Source: Streptococcus equi subsp. equi (GTDB lineage Bacteria; Bacillota; Bacilli; Lactobacillales; Streptococcaceae). Taken from it: a DNA stretch of 64,000 nt. Each line of letters opens with the position of its first letter. The stretch's first letter is position 1. Below, piece by piece: positions 56,783 through 64,000 of the stretch. The notes under the pieces are model-generated. The model was given only the letters and a program-made list of their open reading frames with translations. It made no database searches and was not told the origin of the DNA. Position numbers and translations under genes: made by a program. The stretch spans positions 1,054,001 to 1,118,000 of the forward strand of contig LR134389.1 in the NCBI GenBank assembly GCA_900637675.1, given 5' to 3'.

Positions 56783-58066
56783 ATGTCAGTTAAGGTTGCA
56801 TTATTAGGCTTTGGGACTGTTGCTAGTGGCATTCCCTTGCTATTAGAAAACAATAGTAGCAAGATTCGTGCAGTGGTAGGTGATGATTTGGTGATTGCAA
56901 AGGTTCTGGTTAGAGATGAGACCACTAAGAAGCGTTTGTTGGATCAAGGCTATTCCTACCAATTTGTGACCTCCATTGATGATATTGTTGATGATGAGAG
57001 CATTGATATGGTGGTCGAATTAATGGGTCGTATCGAGCCTGCAAAGACCTTTATCTCGCGTGCTCTATCAGCCGGAAAGCCTGTTGTGACTGCTAATAAG
57101 GATTTGATAGCCTTGTACGGAGGAGAGCTCTCGACTTTGGCAGCTAAGCATCAGGTAGCTTTGTACTACGAGGCTGCTGTTGCTGGTGGTATTCCAATAC
57201 TAAGAGCTTTGGCTGATTCCTTTGCCTCAGATAAGCTGACGCGTCTGCTCGGTGTGCTCAATGGAACAACTAATTTCATGTTAACCAAGATGATTGATGA
57301 GGGCTGGACCTATGAAAGGGCCCTGCAAAAAGCGCAGGAGCTGGGCTATGCTGAAAGTGATCCGACTAATGATGTGAAAGGGATCGATGCAGCTTACAAG
57401 GTTGCTATTCTTAGTCAGTTTGCTTTTGGAATGACCATTGACTTTGAGGCTATTAGCTATTCAGGGATTGATAAGGTTCGAGTAGAAGATGTGACAGTAG
57501 CGCAGAAGCTGGGCTATGTGATCAAATTAGTTGGTCTACTTGAAGAGACGGCTTCTGGGCTTAACGCAGAGGTATCCCCAGTCTTTTTACCAAAGACACA
57601 CCCGTTGGCTGCTGTAGACGGTGTGATGAATGCTGTTTATATCGAGTCAATTGGGGTTGGGCAGGCTATGTTTTATGGTCCAGGTGCCGGTCAAATGCCA
57701 ACAGCTACAGCTGTTGTGGCAGATATGATTCAGACTGCCTGCACCTTACGTGACCATACAGTCTCAGTCTTTAATCGTTTTGCTACAAAAACTAGACTAG
57801 CTAAGTCTGAGGATATTATGAGTCCCTATTACTTTGCTATTCAAGCAACTAATAAGTTTGGTCAGCTACTAGAGCTAACAAGGCTATGTGATGTTTGTGG
57901 CATTAGAGTTGAGCAGCTGTTATCAGATGAGATAGATAGTGACAGGTTAGACTTTGTGATGATTACTCATGAGATGAGCAAAAAGGAGCTTGCTTGCTTT
58001 ACAGCGCTACTACAGGATCATCAGGATTTCCGTATGTTAAGTACATTTAAGATTTTAGGAGATTGA
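56783..58066 (+). CDS. hom: homoserine dehydrogenase
   Basis: A 427-residue enzyme that reduces aspartate semialdehyde to homoserine. Parts in order: the nucleotide loop [15 protein letters not shown], the catalytic domain with [28 protein letters not shown] and [19 protein letters not shown], and a C-terminal ACT-type regulatory domain (from ~350) expected to bind threonine. AAGGAGG precedes the ATG. It is followed after one base by thrB and uses the product of asd. Confidence 0.96.
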   Translation: MSVKVALLGFGTVASGIPLLLENNSSKIRAVVGDDLVIAKVLVRDETTKKRLLDQGYSYQFVTSIDDIVDDESIDMVVELMGRIEPAKTFISRALSAGKPVVTANKDLIALYGGELSTLAAKHQVALYYEAAVAGGIPILRALADSFASDKLTRLLGVLNGTTNFMLTKMIDEGWTYERALQKAQELGYAESDPTNDVKGIDAAYKVAILSQFAFGMTIDFEAISYSGIDKVRVEDVTVAQKLGYVIKLVGLLEETASGLNAEVSPVFLPKTHPLAAVDGVMNAVYIESIGVGQAMFYGPGAGQMPTATAVVADMIQTACTLRDHTVSVFNRFATKTRLAKSEDIMSPYYFAIQATNKFGQLLELTRLCDVCGIRVEQLLSDEIDSDRLDFVMITHEMSKKELACFTALLQDHQDFRMLSTFKILGD

Positions 58067-58067
58067 C

Positions 58068-58928
58068 ATGAAGATACGCGTACCTGCAACCTCGGCTAAT
58101 TTGGGACCTGGATTTGACTCAATGGGGATTGCTGTTTCAAAATACCTAGAAGTTGACATTTTAGAAGAACGTGACCAATGGTTTATTGAGCATGATTTGG
58201 GTGATATTCCAAATGATGATAGCAACTTACTTATCCAAACAGCCCTTAGGCTAGCACCAAATATTCCAGCACATCGTCTAAAGATGACGTCTGATATTCC
58301 ATTGGCACGTGGCTTGGGATCGTCCTCCTCGGTGATTGTCGCTGGTATTGAATTAGCTAATCAGCTAGGGCATTTAAACCTAACAGACGACCGTAAATTG
58401 GCCATAGCAACTCGTATTGAGGGGCACCCTGATAATGTAGCTCCAGCGATTTTTGGTCAATTGGTAATTGCTTCACAGATTGGTAAGGACGTGGATTACA
58501 TCATTGCGCCTTTTCCTGACCTTTCTTTGGTTTGTTTTATTCCTGATTATGAGCTGAAAACCTCTGATTCCAGAGATGTATTGCCCAAGCAGCTATCGTA
58601 TAAGCAGGCAGTGGCTGCTTCCTCAGTTGCTAATCTTGCTATAGCTGCGCTATTGACCGGTAATTTGAAAAAGGCCGGTCGGGCGATTGAAAATGACCAA
58701 TTCCACGAAATCTACCGGCAAAGATTAGTCAGAGAGTTCCAGCCGATTAAGCGAGCTGCAGCAGCTAATGGTGCTTATGCAACCTACTTATCCGGTGCAG
58801 GGCCTGCTATTATGGTTATGTGTCCCAATAAGAAAAAAATGGCGATTTATGAGGCCATCGAGCAGCTAGGTCTAATTGGTCAGTTGGTGTCTCTAGAGCT
58901 GGATCGTCAGGGGCTGTGTCTTGTCTAG
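58068..58928 (+). CDS. thrB: homoserine kinase
   Basis: A 286-residue GHMP kinase that phosphorylates homoserine on the way to threonine. The start [20 protein letters not shown] and the ATP loop [15 protein letters not shown] are diagnostic, and [12 protein letters not shown] is the third motif. It begins one base after the hom stop, so the two are coupled. No thrC is in the window. Confidence 0.96.
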   Translation: MKIRVPATSANLGPGFDSMGIAVSKYLEVDILEERDQWFIEHDLGDIPNDDSNLLIQTALRLAPNIPAHRLKMTSDIPLARGLGSSSSVIVAGIELANQLGHLNLTDDRKLAIATRIEGHPDNVAPAIFGQLVIASQIGKDVDYIIAPFPDLSLVCFIPDYELKTSDSRDVLPKQLSYKQAVAASSVANLAIAALLTGNLKKAGRAIENDQFHEIYRQRLVREFQPIKRAAAANGAYATYLSGAGPAIMVMCPNKKKMAIYEAIEQLGLIGQLVSLELDRQGLCLV

Positions 58929-59092
58929 ACTGGCAAGGTACTGGTATGCTTGCCTAGTAGGCTTATTGTTGATATCAGATGGACTTAAAGCTTAGTCATT
59001 CAAATACATCAAAAAAGTGAGGCTTGATCGTTTTATCGGCTTTCACTTTTTTCTTGATATGTTATACTAGAGTAGACTTTGTGAGGTGTGTG

Positions 59093-60352
59093 ATGAATTA
59101 TCAAGAAACATTAGACTGGATTCATGGTCAGGAAAGATTTGGGATCAAGCCAGGTGTAAAACGCATGCGTTGGGTGCTTGAGCAGCTAGGTAATCCTCAA
59201 GATAGGATTAGAGGAATCCATGTGGTCGGCACAAATGGTAAGGGATCGACGGTCAATGACCTACAGCATATTTTTACTAGAGCAGGCTATGAGGTTGGAA
59301 CCTTTACCTCGCCTTATATCATGGATTTTAAGGAACGTATCTGTCTCAATGGTGAGATGATCTCAGAGACTGACCTTGTTAAGGCTGCTAATTGTATTCG
59401 TCCACTAACGGATCGCCTTATCAGTGAGACAAGTTTGGGTCCTGCAACAGTCTTTGAGCTGATCACTCTGATCATGTTTCTTTATTTTGGTGAGAGTCAC
59501 CCGGTTGATATTGCTATTATCGAGGCAGGATTAGGGGGGCTTTATGACTCCACTAATGTGTTTCAGGCGATGGCTGTGGTTTGCCCGTCTATTGGTCTTG
59601 ATCATCAAGCTATTTTAGGTGATACCTATGCTGACATTGCCTATCAAAAAGCCGGTGTGCTAAAGGGTGGTGAAGACCTTATTTTTGCCATTGATAACAA
59701 AGAGGCCAGACAGGTTTTTCTAAAAAAAGCAGAGCAGCTTGGCGTGCCTATTTGGGAATGGCGTCGACAGTTCAACATGCTACAGGGTGAAGGTGGTTAT
59801 CAATTTAACAGTCAGCTTGGTCAGCTGTCTCATCTAGTGCTTGCAATGCCTGGTCAGCATCAGGTAGCCAATGCAGGCCTAGCCACTATGACAAGCTTGA
59901 TATTACAGGATCGGTACCCAAAGGTAACTGAGTCTGTTATTAGAGAGGCTCTGGCAAGCAGCTTTTGGTTGGGACGAACAGAATTGTTGGCACCCAACCT
60001 GATGATTGATGGTGCTCATAATAATGAAAGCATTGCCGCCCTGATTGATGTGATATCATCAGACTATCAGGATAAGCAGATTCATATTCTATTTGGTGCC
60101 ATTGATACCAAGCCTGTCTCAGATATGCTGCAGAGTCTGGAGCGTCTTGGAGATGTGCAAGTAACAAGCTTTCACTATCCCAATGCCTATCCTTTGGAGG
60201 CTTATCCAGATAGGCTAACAAAAGTAGCAGATTTTAGAGCATTTTTAGACCGGCTTGAGCAAGCAGCTGCTGATGATTTTTTCCTGATTACAGGCTCTCT
60301 TTACTTCATCTCAGAGGTCAGGCAGTATTGGAAAAAGGTATTAAGCAAGTAA
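59093..60352 (+). CDS. folC: folylpolyglutamate synthase / dihydrofolate synthase
   Basis: A 419-residue Mur-ligase-like enzyme that adds glutamate to dihydropteroate and to folates. The P-loop [11 protein letters not shown] is near residue 50. [27 protein letters not shown] and the C-terminal [10 protein letters not shown] follow. The ATG at 59093 is preferred (GAGG upstream, normal N-terminus [12 protein letters not shown]) over a frame extension of 23 codons. It is the first gene of folC-folE-folP-folB-folK. Confidence 0.94.
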   Translation: MNYQETLDWIHGQERFGIKPGVKRMRWVLEQLGNPQDRIRGIHVVGTNGKGSTVNDLQHIFTRAGYEVGTFTSPYIMDFKERICLNGEMISETDLVKAANCIRPLTDRLISETSLGPATVFELITLIMFLYFGESHPVDIAIIEAGLGGLYDSTNVFQAMAVVCPSIGLDHQAILGDTYADIAYQKAGVLKGGEDLIFAIDNKEARQVFLKKAEQLGVPIWEWRRQFNMLQGEGGYQFNSQLGQLSHLVLAMPGQHQVANAGLATMTSLILQDRYPKVTESVIREALASSFWLGRTELLAPNLMIDGAHNNESIAALIDVISSDYQDKQIHILFGAIDTKPVSDMLQSLERLGDVQVTSFHYPNAYPLEAYPDRLTKVADFRAFLDRLEQAAADDFFLITGSLYFISEVRQYWKKVLSK

Positions 60353-60408
60353 TGCTTTCTCACATCAACTCATCAAACAAGATTAATCAACTAAAAAGGG
60401 GAAAACCA

Positions 60409-60975
60409 TTGCCAATCAATCAAAAAAAAGCAGAAGCCGCTATCTATCAATTATTAGAAGCTATCGGTGAGGATCCAAACCGAGAAGGGCTACGAGATAC
60501 CCCAAAGCGTGTTGCCAAGATGTATCTAGAAATGCTCTCAGGGCTGGAACAGGACGCTAAGGATGAATTTACAGCTGTTTTTACAGAGCATCACGACGAT
60601 TTGGTGATTGTTAAGGATATTAGCTTTTATTCCATGTGTGAGCACCATCTGGTGCCATTTTATGGTAAGGCGCATATTGCTTATTTGCCTAGTGATGGGC
60701 GTGTGACAGGCTTGAGTAAGCTGGCAAGGGCAGTTGAGGTGACGAGCAAAAGACCTCAGCTGCAGGAGCGTTTGACAGCTCAGATTGCTAATGCTCTTGT
60801 TGATGCCTTGCAGCCCAAAGGGGTTTTTGTTATGGTAGAAGCAGAGCATATGTGCATGACCATGCGAGGTGTCAAAAAGCCAGGCAGTAAGACCATTACG
60901 ACAACTGCTAGAGGGATTTACAAGGATAGTAGAGACGACAGGCGTGAGGTTATGCAATTAATCATGGAGGGCTAG
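60409..60975 (+). CDS. folE: GTP cyclohydrolase I
   Basis: A ~188-residue enzyme that opens GTP to 7,8-dihydroneopterin triphosphate, the first folate step. Zinc ligands lie in [12 protein letters not shown] and [23 protein letters not shown] is also typical. The start is uncertain: TTG at 60409 has AAGGGG at ideal spacing and gives the usual length, while an ATG at 60352 overlaps the folC stop and would add 19 residues. The frame itself extends a little further into folC. Only the N-terminus is in doubt. Confidence 0.92.
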   Translation: MPINQKKAEAAIYQLLEAIGEDPNREGLRDTPKRVAKMYLEMLSGLEQDAKDEFTAVFTEHHDDLVIVKDISFYSMCEHHLVPFYGKAHIAYLPSDGRVTGLSKLARAVEVTSKRPQLQERLTAQIANALVDALQPKGVFVMVEAEHMCMTMRGVKKPGSKTITTTARGIYKDSRDDRREVMQLIMEG

Positions 60976-60982
60976 GGTATTT

Positions 60983-61783
60983 ATGACTATTGGACATTAT
61001 TCAGCCGCTGGTGAGGCAGCTATTATGGGGATTTTAAATGTGACTCCGGATTCGTTTTCAGATGGTGGCTCCTATACTAGTGTTAATCAGGCCTTGGCAC
61101 AGGCCGAAAAAATGCTGTCAGAAGGAGCGACTGTCATTGATATTGGAGGCGAGTCAACACGACCGGGCTGCCAATTTGTGCCGGCAGAAGAAGAGATTGC
61201 ACGCGTTGTTCCAATCATAAAGGCCATTAAAAAACGGTATGATGTCCTTATTAGCATTGATACCTACAAGACAGAAACTGCTAGAGCGGCCCTTGAAGCA
61301 GGAGCAGATATGCTCAATGATGTCTGGGCAGGACTATATGACGGTCAAATGCTAAGTCTAGCCGCCGAATACGACGTTCCCATTATATTAATGCATAATC
61401 AAACCAAAGAGGCTTATGCTGATGTTACAAAAGAGGTTTGCAGCTTTTTACAGGCTAGAGCAGCTGCAGCCCTCAAAGCAGGTGTCAAAAAAGAACATAT
61501 CTGGCTTGATCCAGGATTTGGCTTTGCTAAAAATGTTGAGCAAAATATAGCCTTATTAAAAGGGCTAAATGAGGTTTGCCAGTTGGGCTATCCTGTTCTT
61601 TTTGGGATTTCCAGAAAGCGTGTTGTAGACGCCCTACTTGGTGGCGGCACTAAAGCCAAGGATCGTGACGGGGCTACTGCCGCCCTATCAGCCTACGCTA
61701 TTAATAAGGGGTGTCAAATGGTGCGCGTGCATAATGTCGGTGCTAACAGGGATATTGTCTCTGTATTGAGTCAATTAAGGTGA
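60983..61783 (+). CDS. folP: dihydropteroate synthase
   Basis: A 266-residue TIM-barrel enzyme that joins p-aminobenzoate to the pterin and is the sulfonamide target. Diagnostic stretches are MGILNVTPDSFSDGG, VIDIGGESTRPGCQFV and ISRKRVVDALLGG. GGAGGGCTAGGG lies before the ATG, eight bases after the folE stop. Codons and length are normal, with no sign of the insertions linked to sulfonamide resistance that I can identify. Confidence 0.96.
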   Translation: MTIGHYSAAGEAAIMGILNVTPDSFSDGGSYTSVNQALAQAEKMLSEGATVIDIGGESTRPGCQFVPAEEEIARVVPIIKAIKKRYDVLISIDTYKTETARAALEAGADMLNDVWAGLYDGQMLSLAAEYDVPIILMHNQTKEAYADVTKEVCSFLQARAAAALKAGVKKEHIWLDPGFGFAKNVEQNIALLKGLNEVCQLGYPVLFGISRKRVVDALLGGGTKAKDRDGATAALSAYAINKGCQMVRVHNVGANRDIVSVLSQLR

Positions 61784-61786
61784 GAA

Positions 61787-62149
61787 ATGATGGATAAAAT
61801 CAGATTAGAGGCTTGTCGCTTTTATGGTTATCATGGTGCCTTTAAGGAGGAGCAGGTCTTAGGTCAAATTTTTGTAGTGGATTTAGAATTATCAGTTGAC
61901 TTGATGGCTGCCTCTCTTTCAGACTGCCTAGAGGATACTGTTCATTATGGTTTAGTTTTTGAAACAGTCCGTCAAATTGTTGAGGAAAAGACCTTTACGC
62001 TTATCGAACGTTTGGCTGGTGCCATTTGTCAAGAGCTATTTGCCCAGTTTTTGCCTATTAAAGCGATTAAAATCGCTATTAAAAAAGAAAATCCACCGAT
62101 TGCAGGCCATTATCAAGCTGTCGGTATTGAATTGGAGAGAAAGAGATGA
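61787..62149 (+). CDS. folB: dihydroneopterin aldolase
   Basis: A 120-residue aldolase that releases glycolaldehyde from dihydroneopterin. It shows [19 protein letters not shown] at the N-terminus, [12 protein letters not shown] in the middle and [16 protein letters not shown] with the catalytic Lys near the end. It starts three bases after the folP stop and overlaps folK by 4 bp, so the cluster is tightly coupled. Two adjacent ATGs are possible starts. Confidence 0.94.
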   Translation: MMDKIRLEACRFYGYHGAFKEEQVLGQIFVVDLELSVDLMAASLSDCLEDTVHYGLVFETVRQIVEEKTFTLIERLAGAICQELFAQFLPIKAIKIAIKKENPPIAGHYQAVGIELERKR

Positions 62150-62652
62150 CACTTGTTTATTTAGGCTTGGGAACTAATATGGGAGATAGGGCAGGCTACC
62201 TACAGGCAGCAGTTAATGCCCTATCTAAGCTGCCAGAGACTGAGTTACTGAGACAATCCTCTATCTATCAAACAGCAGCCTGGGGAAAAACAGATCAAAA
62301 TGCCTTTTTGAATATGGCTTGCCAGCTAGATACTAGGCTGACATCAGAAGCTCTTTTGGCAGCTACGCAGGCTATCGAGCAGGCTCTGGGACGAGTTCGT
62401 CATGAAAAATGGGGCCCAAGGACAATTGATATTGACCTCTTGCTGTTTGGTGATGAGCCGTATCAATCAGAGACCTTGGTTATTCCTCACCCTTACATGA
62501 CACAAAGAGCCTTTGTTTTGATTCCTTTATTAGAGATTGCACCCGATGTGACCTTACCTGGTAGCCAGAAAAGCCTGAGGTCTTACCTTGATGCTTTAGA
62601 GCAATCAGATGTAGCCTTGTGGTCACATGAGTATTCAAATAAGTTTTCTTAA
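62146..62652 (+). CDS. folK: 2-amino-4-hydroxy-6-hydroxymethyldihydropteridine pyrophosphokinase
   Basis: A 168-residue kinase that activates the pterin with pyrophosphate from ATP. It shows [17 protein letters not shown], the loop [18 protein letters not shown] with the magnesium-binding aspartates, and [16 protein letters not shown]. The ATG overlaps the folB stop (ATGA). It is the last folate gene; murB follows after 95 bp with a TATAAT box at about 62680. Confidence 0.95.
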   Translation: MTLVYLGLGTNMGDRAGYLQAAVNALSKLPETELLRQSSIYQTAAWGKTDQNAFLNMACQLDTRLTSEALLAATQAIEQALGRVRHEKWGPRTIDIDLLLFGDEPYQSETLVIPHPYMTQRAFVLIPLLEIAPDVTLPGSQKSLRSYLDALEQSDVALWSHEYSNKFS

Positions 62653-62747
62653 ACTGTCGTTATTTTTACTAAAATTTGATATAATAGTGCTACTCTTTGC
62701 TGATTTTTTGTCTTATATTAAGAAATGATTGAAGAAAGAAGAAGATT

Positions 62748-63635
62748 ATGATAGCTGAACTTGAAGGCATTGATATTCGAGAGAATGAAGCCTTAAAACA
62801 TTACACCTATACCCAAGTAGGCGGTCCAGCAGATTTCTTGGCTTTTCCTAGAAATCATTACGAACTATCCCGTATTGTTGATTATGCCAATCATAATCAT
62901 ATTCCTTGGATGGTCCTTGGAAATGCCAGTAATCTCATTGTTCGAGACGGTGGTATTCGTGGCTTTGTTATCATGTTTGATAAGCTCAACGCCGTCCGCC
63001 TTAATGGTTATACCTTGGAGGCAGAGGCAGGCGCTAACCTCATTGAAACAACAAAAGTTGCCAAATTTCATAGCTTAACAGGCTTTGAATTTGCTTGTGG
63101 CATTCCTGGAAGCATAGGGGGTGCTGTTTTTATGAATGCAGGTGCTTATGGTGGAGAGATTGCTCATATTTTTTTGTCGGCCAAGGTCTTGACACCAGAA
63201 GGGAAAATAAAAAAGATCTCAGCCAGAGAGATGGCCTTTGGCTATCGTCACTCTGTCATTCAAGAAACTGGTGATATTGTGATTTCAGCCAAGTTTGCTT
63301 TAAAACCGGGTAATCATGACAGTATTTGTCAGGAGATGAATCGCCTCAACCACCTTCGAAAGCTCAAGCAGCCCTTAGAATTTCCCTCTTGTGGGTCCGT
63401 TTTTAAGCGTCCTCCTGGGCATTTTGCAGGGCAATTGATTATGGACGCTAACCTAAAAGGGCATCGTGTTGGCGGTGTTGAGGTCTCTAAAAAGCATGCA
63501 GGCTTTATGATTAATGTTGCTGATGGCTCTGCCAAGGATTATGAGGACTTAATTGCTCATGTCATTAGGACAGTTGAGCAGGCATCTGGCGTTAGGCTTG
63601 AGCCGGAGGTTCGTATTATTGGTGAAAGCCTTTAA
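62748..63635 (+). CDS. murB: UDP-N-acetylmuramate dehydrogenase
   Basis: A 295-residue FAD enzyme that reduces UDP-GlcNAc-enolpyruvate to UDP-MurNAc for peptidoglycan. The FAD-binding parts [17 protein letters not shown] and [20 protein letters not shown], and the active-site serine region [17 protein letters not shown], are clear. The C-terminal [10 protein letters not shown] completes the fold. The start ATG has AAGAAGA upstream. It precedes the spermidine/putrescine transporter operon, an order I recall from other streptococci. Confidence 0.96.
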   Translation: MIAELEGIDIRENEALKHYTYTQVGGPADFLAFPRNHYELSRIVDYANHNHIPWMVLGNASNLIVRDGGIRGFVIMFDKLNAVRLNGYTLEAEAGANLIETTKVAKFHSLTGFEFACGIPGSIGGAVFMNAGAYGGEIAHIFLSAKVLTPEGKIKKISAREMAFGYRHSVIQETGDIVISAKFALKPGNHDSICQEMNRLNHLRKLKQPLEFPSCGSVFKRPPGHFAGQLIMDANLKGHRVGGVEVSKKHAGFMINVADGSAKDYEDLIAHVIRTVEQASGVRLEPEVRIIGESL

Positions 63636-63680
63636 TGATTGTGTTATCAAAAAAGAAAAATTGTGGAGGATTTATGACAA

Positions 63681-64000
63681 TTGACTAAGCCAATTATCAC
63701 ATTTGACAATGTCTCAAAGACATTTGAGGACAGCGGGACACAGGTCCTAAAGAACATTAATTTTGAGCTTGAGGAGGGAAAATTTTACACCCTGCTTGGT
63801 GCCTCAGGATCTGGGAAATCAACCATTTTAAATATTATGGCTGGGCTGCTTGATGCGACCAGTGGTGATATTTATTTAGATGGTGAGCGTATCAATGATT
63901 TGCCGACCAATAAGCGTGATATTCACACTGTTTTTCAGAATTATGCTTTGTTTCCTCATATGACGGTTTTTGAGAACGTTGCCTTTGCTTTAAAGCTGAA
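63681..64000 (+). CDS. potA: spermidine/putrescine ABC transporter ATP-binding protein, N-terminal part
   Basis: The first ~107 residues of PotA, the ATPase of polyamine import; the window ends inside the gene. Walker A is [16 protein letters not shown], and the Q-loop region [19 protein letters not shown] is typical of PotA/MalK-type ATPases. The start is TTG at 63681, giving [19 protein letters not shown] is 11 bases upstream, and a five-codon reading frame (ATG 63673 to TAA 63687) overlaps the start out of frame. Confidence 0.92.
   Translation, partial: MTKPIITFDNVSKTFEDSGTQVLKNINFELEEGKFYTLLGASGSGKSTILNIMAGLLDATSGDIYLDGERINDLPTNKRDIHTVFQNYALFPHMTVFENVAFALKL

Noticed and set aside
60538-60957. 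139-codon frame antisense to folE
   Set aside because: It has no start signal or family features and folE is unambiguous.

Overview
The window is low-GC, densely coded chromosomal DNA of a pyogenic-group Streptococcus. Gene content and order (coaBC-panT, fhs, asd, pdxR/pdxK/ECF S component, the two mevalonate gene sets, thyA-dfr-clpX-engB, clpL, ndk, an Spd-type DNase, hom-thrB-folCEPBK-murB-pot) fit Streptococcus equi (subsp. equi or zooepidemicus) best. The species call rests on remembered gene order and family resemblance, not on a search.

Layout. 1-6185: a phosphoglucomutase end, a first IS1634-family element (831-4178) carrying a nested IS3-family element, then the leftward CoA genes coaB, coaC and a pantothenate-type S component. 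6383-13498: fhs, a decayed LPXTG subtilase of the C5a-peptidase type, and a frameshifted cardiolipin synthase. 13493-17397: a structured small RNA, then a second, inverted copy of the same nested IS. 17560-21892: asd, a stand-alone ATP-cone protein and a vitamin B6 regulator/kinase/uptake module read from a face-to-face promoter pair. 22000-28956: a candidate small RNA, an ABC-F gene behind a leader terminator, small membrane proteins, a broken lipid kinase gene, a DUF1836/hemolysin III operon with a clear operator, and a methyltransferase-cupin-cupin operon. 29283-36896: an accessory island with a BlpR/SilA-type regulator, two promoters of identical direct-repeat geometry, a double-glycine peptide, an ABC transporter cut by a third IS3 copy, serine recombinase remains, and an ABC exporter gene whose 5' part is replaced at its Walker A codons. 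37426-43945: mevalonate pathway. 44130-47611: thyA, dihydrofolate reductase, a small membrane protein, clpX, engB. 47797-56611: a short membrane peptide, an LPXTG leucine-rich-repeat protein, CtsR-type controlled clpL, ndk, a secreted DNase and a polysaccharide deacetylase. 56783-64000: hom-thrB, a five-gene folate cluster, murB and the start of potA.

How the genes work together. Much of the window is cofactor and one-carbon metabolism: CoA (coaBC, panT), folate (folCEPBK, dfr, thyA, fhs), vitamin B6 and isoprenoid precursors. Both ECF S components lack their shared energising module here, so it must lie elsewhere.

Two cautions. All nine reading-frame breaks I found fit loss of one base, usually in a short homopolymer, and one hits mvaK2, a gene expected to be essential, so some 'pseudogenes' may be base-calling errors. 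The two IS1634-type copies are flanked by unusually long perfect target duplications (86 and 65 bp), which define their insertion history.
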